A stretch of 64,000 nt of DNA from Prionace glauca (lineage: Eukaryota > Chordata > Chondrichthyes > Carcharhiniformes > Carcharhinidae). The notes under the pieces were generated by a model, which was not told the origin of the DNA, searched no databases, and worked only from the letters and a program-made list of their open reading frames with translations. Where the stretch lies: assembly GCA_037974335.1 (NCBI GenBank), contig CM075760.1, positions 11,130,600 through 11,194,599 on the forward strand, in the 5' to 3' direction. A program made the translations under genes and the position numbers. The stretch's first letter is position 1; the number at the start of each line of letters is the position of its first letter. Of this stretch, positions 48,131 through 61,772 are shown in pieces.

Positions 48131-49560
48131 GTGTGTGTGTGTGTTTCCCTCTTTCAGTGCATGTGTTTTGTGTGTGTGTATTTCTGTGTATGTGTGTGTG
48201 TTTCAGTGTACGTGTGCGTGTTTCTTGGTGTGTGTGTTTCTCTATGTTTCTCTGTGTGTGTGTTTCTCTCTTTGTATATGAGTGTGTTCCTGTGTGTCTT
48301 TGTGTGTGTGTTTCTCTCTTTGTGTGTGTTTCTGTGTGTGTGTTTGTATTTCTGTGTGTGTGTGTGTGTGCATGTGTTTCTCTTTCTCTCGCTCTCTGTT
48401 TGTGTGTGTGTTTCTCTCTTTGTGGTGTGTGTTTTTCTGTGTGTGTGTGGTTGTGCTTCTCTCCTTGTGTGTGTGTGCGTGTGTGTGTTTCTCTGTCTGT
48501 ATGTGTGTGTGTCTCTCTCTTTATGTTTGTGTGTTTTTCTCTTTGTGTGTGAGTGTTTCTGTGTGTGTGTATTTCTCTCTTTGTGTGTGTGTGTGTTTCT
48601 GTGTGTGTGTTTCTCTCTTTGCGTGTGTATTTCTCCGTGTGTGTGTGCGTGCGCTTCTCTCTTTGTGTGTGTGTGTGTTTCTCTCTTTGTGTGTGTGATG
48701 CTCTGTGTGTGTTATTCTCTCTTGTGTGTGTGTGTGTTTTTTCTCTCTTTATGCGTGTGTGTTTCTCTCTTTGGGTGTGTGTGTTTCTCTCTTTGTCTGT
48801 GTTTGTATTTCCTTGTGTGTGTGTTGCTCTGTGTGTGTCTTTCTGTCTTTGTGCGTGTGTGTGTGTGTTTCTTTCTTTGTATGTATCTGTGTTTCTCTCT
48901 TTGTGTGTGTTTGTGAGTGTCTGTGTGTGTGTTTCTCTCTTTGTGTGTGTGTGTTGCTCTGTGTGTGTGATTCTCTCTTGTGTGTGTGTGTGTTTTTTCT
49001 CTCTTTGTGCGTGTATGTTTCTCTCTTTGTGTGTGTGTGTTTCTCTCTTTGTGCGTGTATGTTTCTCTCTTTGGATGTGTGTGTTTCTCTCTTTGTGTGT
49101 GTGTGTTTCTCTCTTTGTGCGTGTATGTTTCTCTCTTTGGATGTGTGTGTTTCTCTCTTTGTGCGTGTGTGTTTCTCTCTTTGTGTGTGTGTGTTTCTCT
49201 CTTTGTGTGTGTGTGTTTCTCTCTTTGTGTGTGTGTGTTTCTCTCTTTGTGCGTGTGTGTTTCTCTCTTTGTGCGTGTGTGTTTCTCTCTTTGTGTGTAT
49301 CTGTGTTTCTCTCTTTGTATGTGTCTGTGAGTGTGTGTGTGTGTTTCTCTCTTTGTGTGTGTGTGTTTCTCTCTTTGTGCGTGTGTGTTTCTCTCTTTGT
49401 GTGTGTGTGTTTCTCTCTTTGTGCGTGTGTGTTTCTCTCTTTGTGTGTGTGTGTTTCTCTCTTTGTGTGTGTGTGTTTCTCTCTTTGTGTGTGTATGTTT
49501 CTCTCTTTGTGTGTGTGTTTCTCTCTTTGTCTGTGTGTGTGTGTGTGGGTGTGTGTGTGC
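48131..49560 (+). repeat. TG-rich minisatellite (type I, copy 3, longest)
   Basis: About 1.43 kb of TTTCTCTCTTT(GT)n units with type I landmarks (about 48,370 and 48,520). It is expanded by extra copies of TTTGTGCGTGTATG / TTTGGATGTGTG units at about 49,005-49,150. Confidence 0.95.
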
Positions 49561-49884
49561 GCGAAGGGCTAGATGGCCTACTCCTGCTCCTATTTCTTAT
49601 GTTCTTGTGTACACAGCTCCAGGGACCTGGGTTCGATTCCCAGCTTGGGTCACTGTCTGTGCGAAGTCTGTATGTTCTCCCAGTGTCTGGGTGGGTTTCC
49701 TCTGGGTGTTCCAGTTTCCTCCCACAATCTGAAAGATGTGCTGGTTAGGGTGTATTGACTGTGCTAAATTCTCCCTCAGTGTAACCCGAACAGGTGCCGG
49801 AGTGTGGGGACTAGGGGATTTTCACAGTAACTTTATTCCAGTGTTAATGTGAACCTACTTGTGACACTAATAAATAAACTTTAT
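49561..49884 (+). mobile_element. CR1-like tail scrap (49,561-49,612) plus truncated HE1-like SINE (49,616-49,884), copy 6
   Basis: Box B is at 49,630-49,640; box A is absent. Private variants are TGTGCGAAGTCTG, TCTCCCAGTGTC and CCTCTGGGTG. GGGACTAGGGG form, as expected after a type I junction. Confidence 0.87.
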
Positions 49885-50537
49885 AGAAAAGAAACTTTCT
49901 ATCTTTGATAGAGAGGTTCAGGCGATTCCATTCCTTATCTTCCTGCTTTGGGGAAATGGGAATTATCTTTACATTTACAAGGATATGCGGAGGGAGATGT
50001 TTGAATAGAGATTCAGCTTTTTGGGTGATTAAAGTGTCAATTTGTTTCCAGAAGCTGTTTACAGGGATTGTCCCGAGAGATTGAATTGTTTCAGTAATGT
50101 CCACGTCTCCAATACTTCAGACAGAGGAAGGTAGCAATATACAAAAGGAAAGATTGGGGGAATCACTACATTGAGGTGTGAGGTCTCATCACTCTCTGTC
50201 TGCTTTGATGTTGTAATCTTTACATTTTTAAACACTGAAACCTCTTGTCCTTGTTGGGAATCTCACTGCGGTTTGAGAAAAGCAAACACTGATCCCACAC
50301 TAAACCCCCCCCCCCCCCCCCAACACAGGACTGAGCAGAGAGTGTGAAATGGAACTGCTGTCAGAGTGGGTTATTTTTATAGATGGATAAGAAACATTCC
50401 TCCATTTTCAAACCTTTCTCCTGTTTCTGTAGCGTTTCGGGCTCCCCTGTATCCCTGTCTCTCCATCTCTGGGGTCATTTAGCATGGACAATCCCCCCAA
50501 CCTTCATAACTTGGGACATTAAGCGGCAATTTTGGAA
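49885..50537 (+). repeat. Segment U, copy 6
   Basis: Full-length. The poly-C tract is expanded to 17 C (50,305-50,321). It shares CTGTATCCC and CTTCATAAC with copy 1. The 86-codon minus-strand frame is present (49,844-50,104). Confidence 0.82.
50305..50321 (+). repeat. Poly-C tract, 17 C
   Basis: Homopolymer inside segment U copy 6. The matching tracts are 10 C in copy 1, 8 C in copies 3 and 5, and interrupted in copy 4. This is a length-variable site useful for telling copies apart. Confidence 0.95.
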
Positions 50538-51549
50538 TACAGAGACACACAGATACAGAGAGAGAGAGACACACAGATACAGAGAGCGAGACACACACAG
50601 ATACAGAGAGAGAGTGAGACACACAGATACAGAGAGAGAGAGAGACAGATACAGAGAGAGAGACACACACAGATACAGAGAGAGAGACACACAGATACAG
50701 AGAGAGAGAGAGAGGGAGAGACAGATACAGAGAGAGAGAGACAGATACAGAGAGAGAGACACACACAGATACAGAGAGAGAGACACACAGATACAGATAC
50801 AGAGAGAGAGAGAGACAGATACAGAGAGAGAGAGAGACAGATACAGAGAGAGAGAGACACACAGATACAGAGAGAGAGACACACACAGATACAGAGAGAG
50901 AGAGACACAAACAGATACAGAGAGAGAGCGAGAGAGGGACAGATACAGAGAGAGAGAGAGACACAGATACAGAGAGAGAAACACAGATACAGAGAGAGAG
51001 ACACACACAGATACAGAGAAACATACACACAGATACAGAGAGAGAGACACACAGATACAGAGAGAGAGAGACACAGATACAGAGAGAGAGAGAGAGATAC
51101 AGAGAGAGACACACACAGATACAGAGAGAGAGAGACATACACAGATAAAGAGAGAGAGAGAGAGACGCAGACACAGAGAGAGACACACACACACACAGAT
51201 ACAGAGAGAGAGAGAGCCAGAGAGATACAGATACAGAAAGAAAGTGAGAGAGACACACTGATATAGAGAGAGAGACACACACAGATACACAGAGACACAC
51301 AGATACAGAGAGAGAAAGACACACACAGATACACAGAGAGAGACACACACAGATACAGAAAGAGAGAGACACACAGATACAGAGAGAGAGAGACACACAG
51401 AGATACAGAGAGAGAGAGAGAGCAAGAGAGATACAGATACAGAAAGAGAGAGAGAGAAAACACACAGATACAGAGAGAGAGAGAGACAGATACAGAGAGA
51501 GAGAGAGAAACACAGATACAGACAGAGAGACACACAGATACAGAGAGAG

Positions 51550-54500
51550 AGAGAGAGAGACAGATACAGAGAGAGAGAGAGACAGATACAGAGAGAGAGA
51601 CACACACAGATACAGAGAGAGAGACACACACACAGATACAGAGAGAGAGAGAGAGCCAGAGAGATACAGATACAGAAAGAAAGAGAGAGAAAACACACAG
51701 ATACAGAGAGAGAGAGAGACAGATACAGAGACAGAGAGAGAAACACAGATACATAGAGAGAGACACACACAGATACAGAGAAACAGACACACTGATACAG
51801 AGAGAGAGACACACAGATACAGAGAGAGAGAGAGAGAGACAGATACAGAGAGAGAGAGAGACAGATACAGAGAGAGAGAGACACACACAGATACAGAGAG
51901 AGAGAGACACACTGATACAGAGAGAGAGACACACACAGATACAGAGAGAGAGTGAGACACACAGATACAGAGAGAGAGAGAGACAGATACACAGAGAGAG
52001 ACACACACAGATACAGAGAGAGAGACACACAGATACAGAGAGCGAGAGAGAGAAACAGATACAGAGAGAGAGACACACACAGATACAGAGAGAGAGACAC
52101 ACACAGATACAGAGAGAGAGAGACACACACAGATACAGAGAGAGAGAGAGAGGGACAGATACAGAGAGAGAGAGAGACACAGATACAGAGAGAGAGAGAG
52201 AAACACAGATACAGAGAGAGAGACACACACAGATACAGAGAAACAGACACACAGATACAGAGAGAGAGAGACACAGATACAGAGAGAGAGAGAGAGAGAG
52301 AAACAGAGAGAGACACACACACAGATACAGAGAGAGAGAGACATACACAGATAAAGAGAGAGAGAGACACACACAGATACAGAGAGAGAGAGACGCAGAC
52401 ACAGAGAGAGACACACACACACAGATACAGAGAGAGAGAGAGCCAGAGAGATACAGATACAGAAAGAAAGTGAGAGAGACACACTGATACAGAGAGAGAG
52501 ACACACACAGATACACAGAGACACACAGATACAGAGAGAGAAAGACACACACAGATACACAGAGAGAGACACACACAGATACAGAAAGAGAGAGACACAC
52601 AGATACAGAGAGAGAGACACACACAGAGATACAGAGAGAGAGAGAGAGCAAGAGAGATACAGATACAGAAAGAGAGAGAGAGAAAACACACAGATACAGA
52701 GAGAGAGACACACACGGATACACAGAGAGAGAGAGAGACAGATACAGAGAGAGAGAGAGAAACACAGATACAGACAGAGAGACATACACAGATACAGAGA
52801 AACAGACACACCGGTACAGAGAGAGAGACACACAGATACACAGAGAGAGAGAGAGAGAGACAGATACAGAGAGAGAGACACACACAGATACAGAGAGAGA
52901 GAGACATACACAGATACAGAGAGAGAGACACACAGAGATACAGAGAGAGAGAGAGCAAGAGAGATACAGATACAGAAAGAGAGAGAGAGAAAACACACAG
53001 ATACAGAGAGAGAGAGAGACAGATAGAGAGAGAGAGAGAAACACAGATACAGAGAGAGAGACACACACAGATACAGAGAAACAGACACACAGATACAGAG
53101 AGAGAGACACACAGATACAGAGAGAGAGAGACAGATACAGAGAGAGAGAGATACAGATACAGAGAGAGAGACACACACAGATACAGAGAGAGAGACACAC
53201 ACACAGATACAGAGAGAGAGAGACACACACAGATACAGAGAGAGAGAGAGAGGGACAGATACAGAGAGAGAGAGAGACACAGATACAGAGAGAGAGAGAG
53301 AGACACAGATACAGAGAGAGAGACACACACAGATACAGAGAAACAGACACACAGATACAGAGAGAGACACACAGATACAGAGAGAGAGAGACACAGATAC
53401 AGAGAGAGAGAGAGAGAGAGATACAGAGAGAGAGACACACACAGATACAGAGAGAGAGAGACATACACAGATAAAGAGAGAGAGAGACACACACAGATAC
53501 AGAGAGAGAGAGACGCAGACACAGAGAGAGACACACACACACAGATACAGAGAGAGAGAGAGCCAGAGAGATACAGATACAGAAAGAAAGTGAGAGAGAC
53601 ACACTGATACAGAGAGAGAGAGACACACACAGATACACAGAGACACACAGATACAGAGAGAGAAAGACACACACAGATACACAGAGAGAGACACACACAG
53701 ATACAGAAAGAGAGAGACACACAGATACAGAGAGAGAGACACACACAGAGATACAGAGAGAGAGAGAGAGCAAGAGAGATACAGATACAGAAAGAGACAG
53801 AGAGAAAACACACAGATACAGAGAGAGAGACACACACGGATACACAGAGAGAGAGAGACAGATACAGAGAGAGAGAGAGAAACACAGATACAGACAGAGA
53901 GACACACACAGATACAGAGAAACAGACACACAGGTACAGAGAGAGAGACACACAGATACACAGAGAGAGAGAGAGAGAGACAGATACAGAGAGAGAGACA
54001 CACACAGATACAGAGAGAGAGTCACATACACAGATACAGAGAGAGAGACACACAGAGATACAGAGAGAGAGAGAGCAAGAGAGATACAGATACAGAAAGA
54101 GAGAGAGAGAAAACACACAGATACAGAGAGAGAGAGAGACAGATAGAGAGAGAGAGAGAAACACAGATACAGAGAGAGAGACACACACAGATACAGAGAA
54201 ACAGACACACAGATACAGAGAGAGAGACACACAGATACAGAGAGAGAGAGACAGATACAGAGAGAGAGAGATACAGATACAGAGAGAGAGACACACACAG
54301 ATACAGAGAGAGAGACACACACACAGATACAGAGAGAGAGAGAGAGCCAGAGAGATACAGATACAGAGAGTGAGAGAGACACACTGTTACAGAGAGAGAG
54401 ACACACACAGATACACAGAGAGTGAGACACACACAGATACAGAGACAGAAAGACACACACAGATACACAGAGAGAGACACACACAGATACAGAGAGTGAG

Positions 54501-57500
54501 AGAGACACACAGAGATACAGAGAGTGATAGAGCAAGAGAGATACAGATACAGAAAGAGAGAGAGAGAAAACACACAGATACAGAGAGAGAGAGACACACA
54601 CAGATACAAGAGAAAGAGAGACACGCAGATACAGAGAGAGAGTGACACAGATACAGAGAGAGAGAGACAGATACAGAGAGAGAGAGACACACAGATACTG
54701 AGACAGAGAGAGACACAGTTACAGAGAGAGAGAGAGATACAGATTCAGAGAGAGAGTGACACACACAGTTACAGAGAGAGAGAGAGATACAGATTCAGAG
54801 AGAGAGTGACACACACAGATACAGAGAAAGAGAGAGACACAGATACAGAGAGAGAGAGAGATACAGATACAGAGAGACACACACACACACAGATACAGAG
54901 AGAGAGATACAGATACAGAAAGAGAGACACAGACAGATACAGAGAGAGAGACACACACACAGATACAGAGAGAGAGTGAGATACAGATAGAGAGAGAGAC
55001 ACAGATACAGAGAGAGAGAGATACACAGATACAGAGAGAGAGAGAAACACAGATACAGAGAGAGACACACACACAGATACAGAGAGAGAGAGAGATACAG
55101 ATACAGAGAGAGAGACACACACAGATACAGAGAGAAAGACACACACATATACAGAGAGAGAGTGAGACACACAGATTCAGAGAGAGAGAGAGACAGATAC
55201 AGAGAGAGAGACACACACAGATACAGAGAGAGAGAGACACACAGATACAGAGAGAGAGAGGCAGATACAGAGAGAGAGACACACACAGATACTGAGAGAG
55301 AGACACACACAGATATATATAGAGAGAGAGAGACAGATACAGAGAGAGAGTGAGACACACAGATACAGAGAGAGAGAGAGACACAGATACAGAGAGAGAG
55401 AGAGAGACAGATACAGAGAGAGAGAGAGACAGATACAGAGAGAGAGACACACACAGATACAGAGAGAGAGACACACACACAGATACAGAGAGAGAGAGAG
55501 AGCCAGAGAGATACAGATACAGAAAGAAAGAGAGAGAAAACACACAGATACAGAGAGAGAGAGAGACAGATACAGAGACAGAGAGAGAAACACAGATACA
55601 TAGAGAGAGACACACACAGATACAGAGAAACAGACACACTGATACAGAGAGAGAGACACACAGATACAGAGAGAGAGAGAGAGAGACAGATACAGAGAGA
55701 GAGAGAGACAGATACAGAGAGAGAGAGACACACACAGATACAGAGAGAGAGAGACACACTGATACAGAGAGAGAGACACACACAGATACAGAGAGAGAGT
55801 GAGACACACAGATACAGAGAGAGAGAGAGACAGATACACAGAGAGAGACACACACAGATACAGAGAGAGAGACACACAGATACAGAGAGCGAGAGAGAGA
55901 GACAGATACAGAGAGAGAGAGACACACAGATACAGAGAGAGAGACACACACAGATACAGAGAGAGAGAGACACACACAGATACAGAGAGAGAGAGAGAGA
56001 GGGACAGATACAGAGAGAGAGAGAGACACAGATACAGAGACAGAGAGAGAAACACAGATACAGAGAGAGAGACACACACAGATACAGAGAAACAGACACA
56101 CAGATACAGAGAGAGAGAGACACAGATACAGAGAGAGAGAGAGAGAGAGATACAGAGAGAGACACACACACAGATACAGAGAGAGAGAGACATACACAGA
56201 TAAAGAGAGAGAGAGACACACACAGATACAGAGAGAGAGAGACGCAGACACAGAGAGAGACACACACACACAGATACAGAGAGAGAGAGAGCCAGAGAGA
56301 TACAGATACAGAAAGAAAGTGAGAGAGACACACTGATACAGAGAGAGAGACACACACAGATACACAGAGAGTGAGACACACACAGATACAGAGACAGAAA
56401 GACACACACAGATACACAGAGAGAGACACACACAGATACAGAGAGTGAGAGAGACACACAGAGATACAGAGAGTGATAGAGCAAGAGAGATACAGATACA
56501 GAAAGAGAGAGAGAGAAAACACACAGATACAGAGAGAGAGAGACACACACAGATACAAGAGAAAGAGAGACACGCAGATACAGAGAGAGAGTGACACAGA
56601 TACAGAGAGAGAGAGACAGAGAGAGAGACAGATACAGAGAGAGAGAGACACACAGATACTGAGACAGAGAGAGACACAGTTACAGAGAGAGAGAGAGATA
56701 CAGATTCAGAGAGAGAGTGACACACACAGTTACAGAGAGAGAGAGAGATACAGATTCAGAGAGAGAGTGACACACACAGATACAGAGAAAGAGAGAGACA
56801 CAGATACAGAGAGAGAGAGAGATACAGATACAGAGAGACACACACACACACAGATACAGAGAGAGAGATACAGATACAGAAAGAGAGACACAGACAGATA
56901 CAGAGAGAGAGACACACACACAGATACAGAGAGAGAGTGAGATACAGATAGAGAGAGAGACACAGATACAGAGAGAGAGAGATACACAGATACAGAGAGA
57001 GAGAGAAACACAGATACAGAGAGAGACACACACACAGATACAGAGAGAGAGAGAGATACAGATACAGAGAGAGAGACACACACAGATACAGAGAGAAAGA
57101 CACACACATATACAGAGAGAGAGTGAGACACACAGATTCAGAGAGAGAGAGAGACAGATACAGAGAGAGAGACACACACAGGTACAGAGAGAGAGAGACA
57201 CACAGATACAGAGAGAGAGAGGCAGATACAGAGAGAGAGACACACACAGATACTGAGAGAGAGACACACACAGATATATATAGAGAGAGAGAGACAGATA
57301 CAGAGAGAGAGTGAGACACACAGATACAGAGAGAGAGAGAGACACAGATACAGAGAGAGAGAGAGAGACAGATACAGAGAGAGAGAGAGACAGATACAGA
57401 GAGAGAGACACACACAGATACAGAGAGAGAGACACACACACAGATACAGAGAGAGAGAGAGAGCCAGAGAGATACAGATACAGAAAGAAAGAGAGAGAAA

Positions 57501-60500
57501 ACACACAGATACAGAGAGAGAGAGAGACAGATACAGAGACAGAGAGAGAAACACAGATACATAGAGAGAGACACACACAGATACAGAGAAACAGACACAC
57601 TGATACAGAGAGAGAGACACACAGATACAGAGAGAGAGAGAGAGAGACAGATACAGAGAGAGAGAGAGACAGATACAGAGAGAGAGAGACACGCACAGAT
57701 ACAGAGAGAGAGAGACACACTGATACAGAGAGAGAGACACACACAGATACAGAGAGAGAGACACACACAGATACAGAGAGAGAGTGAGACACACAGATAC
57801 AGAGAGAGAGAGAGACAGATACACAGAGAGAGACACACACAGATACAGAGAGAGAGACACACAGATACAGAGAGCGAGAGAGAGAGACAGATACAGAGAG
57901 AGAGAGACACACAGATACAGAGAGAGAGACACACACAGATACAGAGAGAGAGAGACACACACAGATACAGAGAGAGAGAGAGAGAGGGACAGATACAGAG
58001 AGAGAGAGAGACACAGATACAGAGAGAGAGAGAGAAACACAGATACAGAGAGAGAGACACACACAGATACAGAGAAACAGACACACAGATACAGAGAGAG
58101 AGAGACACAGATACAGAGAGAGAGAGAGAGAGAGATACAGAGAGAGACACACACACAGATACAGAGAGAGAGAGACATACACAGATAAAGAGAGAGAGAG
58201 ACACACACAGATACAGAGAGAGAGAGACGCAGACACAGAGAGAGACACACACACACAGATACAGAGAGAGAGAGAGCCAGAGAGATACAGATACAGAAAG
58301 AAAGTGAGAGAGACACACTGATACAGAGAGAGAGACACACACAGATACACAGAGACACACAGATACAGAGAGAGAAAGACACACACAGATACACAGAGAG
58401 AGACACACACGGATACAGAAAGAGAGAGACACACAGATACAGAGAGAGAGACACACACAGAGATACAGAGAGAGAGAGAGAGCAAGAGAGATACAGATAC
58501 AGAAAGAGAGAGAGAGAAAACACACAGATACAGAGAGAGAGACACACACGGATACACAGAGAGAGAGAGACAGATACAGAGAGAGAGAGAGAAACACAGA
58601 TACAGACAGAGAGACATACACAGATACAGAGAAACAGACACACCGGTACAGAGAGAGAGACACACAGATACACAGAGAGAGAGAGAGAGAGACAGATACA
58701 GAGAGAGAGACACACACAGATACAGAGAGAGAGAGACATACACAGATACAGAGAGAGAGACACACAGAGATACAGAGAGAGAGAGAGCAAGAGAGATACA
58801 GATACAGAAAGAGAGAGAGAGAAAACACACAGATACAGAGAGAGAGAGAGACAGATAGAGAGAGAGAGAGAAACACAGATACAGAGAGAGAGACACACAC
58901 AGATATAGAGAAACAGACACACAGATACAGAGAGAGAGACACACAGATACAGAGAGAGAGAGACAGATACAGAGAGAGAGAGATACAGATACAGAGAGAG
59001 AGACACACACAGATACAGAGAGAGAGACACACACACAGATACAGAGAGAGAGAGACACACACAGATACAGAGAGAGAGAGAGAGGGACAGATACAGAGAG
59101 AGAGAGAGACACAGATACAGAGAGAGAGAGAGAGACACAGATACAGAGAGAGAGACACACACAGATACAGAGAAACAGACACACAGATACAGAGAGAGAG
59201 ACACACAGATACAGAGAGAGAGAGACACAGATACAGAGAGAGAGAGAGAGAGAGATACAGAGAGAGAGACACACACAGATACAGAGAGAGAGAGACATAC
59301 ACAGATAAAGAGAGAGAGAGACACACACAGATACAAGAGAGAGAGAGACGCAGACACAGAGAGAGACACACACACACAGATACAGAGAGAGAGAGAGCCA
59401 GAGAGATACAGATACAGAAAGAAAGTGAGAGAGACACACTGATACAGAGAGAGAGACACACACAGATACACAGAGACACACAGATACAGAGAGAGAAAGA
59501 CACACACAGATACACACAGAGAGACACACACAGATACAGAAAGAGAGAGACACACAGATACAGAGAGAGAGACACACACAGAGATACAGAGAGAGAGAGA
59601 GAGCAAGAGAGATACAGATACAGAAAGAGAGAGAGAGAAAACACACAGATACAGAGAGAGAGACACACACGGATACACAGAGAGAGAGAGACAGATACAG
59701 AGAGAGAGAGAGAAACACAGATACAGACAGAGAGACACACACAGATACAGAGAAACAGACACACAGGTACAGAGAGAGAGACACACAGATACACAGAGAG
59801 AGAGAGAGAGAGACAGATACAGAGAGAGAGACACACACAGATACAGAGAGAGAGTCACATACACAGATACAGAGAGAGAGACACACAGAGATACAGAGAG
59901 AGAGAGAGCAAGAGAGATACAGATACAGAAAGAGAGAGAGAGAAAACACACAGATACAGAGAGAGAGAGAGACAGATAGAGAGAGAGAGAGAAACACAGA
60001 TACAGAGAGAGAGACACACACAGATACAGAGAAACAGACACACAGATACAGAGAGAGAGACACACAGATACAGAGAGAGAGAGACAGATACAGAGAGAGA
60101 GAGATACAGATACAGAGAGAGAGACACACACAGATACAGAGAGAGAGACACACACACAGATACAGAGAGAGAGAGAGAGCCAGAGAGATACAGATACAGA
60201 GAGTGAGAGAGACACACTGTTACAGAGAGAGAGACACACACAGATACACAGAGAGTGAGACACACACAGATACAGAGACAGAAAGACACACACAGATACA
60301 CAGAGAGAGACACACACAGATACAGAGAGTGAGAGAGACACACAGAGATACAGAGAGTGATAGAGCAAGAGAGATACAGATACAGAAAGAGAGAGAGAGA
60401 AAACACACAGATACAGAGAGAGAGAGACACACACAGATACAAGAGAAAGAGAGACACGCAGATACAGAGAGAGAGTGACACAGATACAGAGAGAGAGAGA

Positions 60501-61240
60501 CAGAGAGAGAGACAGATACAGAGAGAGAGAGACACACAGATACTGAGACAGAGAGAGACACAGTTACAGAGAGAGAGAGAGATACAGATTCAGAGAGAGA
60601 GTGACACACACAGTTACAGAGAGAGAGAGAGATACAGATTCAGAGAGAGAGTGACACACACAGATACAGAGAAAGAGAGAGGACACAGATACAGAGAGAG
60701 AGAGAGATACAGATACAGAGAGACACACACACACACAGATACAGAGAGAGAGATACAGATACAGAAAGAGAGGACACAGACAGATACAGAGAGAGAGACA
60801 CACACACAGATACAGAGAGAGAGTGAGATACAGATAGAGAGAGAGACACAGATACAGAGAGAGAGAGATACACAGATACAGAGAGAGAGAGAAACACAGA
60901 TACAGAGAGAGACACACACACAGATACAGAGAGAGAGAGAGATACAGATACAGAGAGAGAGACACACACAGATACAGAGAGAAAGACACACACATATACA
61001 GAGAGAGAGTGAGACACACAGATTCAGAGAGAGAGAGAGACAGATACAGAGAGAGAGACACACACAGATACAGAGAGAGAGAGACACACAGATACAGAGA
61101 GAGAGAGGCAGATACAGAGAGAGAGACACACACAGATACTGAGAGAGAGACACACACAGATATAGAGAGAGAGAGAGAGACAGATACAGAGAGAGAGTGA
61201 GACACACAGATACAGAGAGAGAGAGAGACACAGATACAGA
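51550..61240 (+). repeat. Nested tandem duplication in array 6 (periods about 1.95, 3.85-3.88 and 5.83 kb)
   Basis: Offset of about 5.83 kb: CCGGTACAGAG at 52,811/58,643, ACACTGTTAC at 54,381/60,214, AGAGTGATAG at 54,521/60,354. Offset of 1.95-1.96 kb: AGAGTGATAG at 54,521/56,470, AGATATATAT at 55,311/57,272. Offset of about 3.85-3.88 kb: ACATAGAGAG at 51,751/55,598, AGAGTGATAG at 56,470/60,354. Offsets add up (1,949 + 3,884 = 5,833), showing successive duplications of overlapping blocks. Confidence 0.88.
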
Positions 61241-61742
61241 GAGAGAGAGAGAAACACAGATACAGAGAGAGAGAGAGAATCACAGATACAGAGAAACAGA
61301 CACACAATTACAGAGAGAGACACACACAGATACAGAGAGAGAGAGAGACACACAGATACAGAGAGAGAGAGACAGATACAGAGAGAGAGACACACACAGA
61401 TACAGAGAGAGAGAGACATACACAGATACAGAGAGAGAGAGACACACACAGATACAGAGAGAGAGAGAGAGAGACACAGATACAGAGAGAGAGAGACACA
61501 CACAGATACAGAGAGAGAGAGAGCCAGAGAGATACAGATACAGAAAGAGAGTGAGAGAGACACACTGATACAGAGAGAGAGACACACACAGATACACAGA
61601 GAGAGAGACACACACAGATACAGAGAGAGAAAGACACACACAGATACACAGAGAGAGACACACACAGATACAGAGAGAGAGAGACACACAGAGATACAGA
61701 GAGAGAGAGAGCGAGAAAGATGCAGATACAGAAAGAGAGAGA

Positions 61743-61772
61743 GATCACGTGCTCACTGTGTAGAGAGACACA
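61743..61772. other. Short non-repeat interruption in array 6
   Basis: GATCACGTGCTCACTGTGTAG interrupts the array where homologous blocks read AAAACACACAGATACAG. It contains CACGTG but is a single occurrence with no supporting context. It could be a filler from a repair event. Confidence 0.6.
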
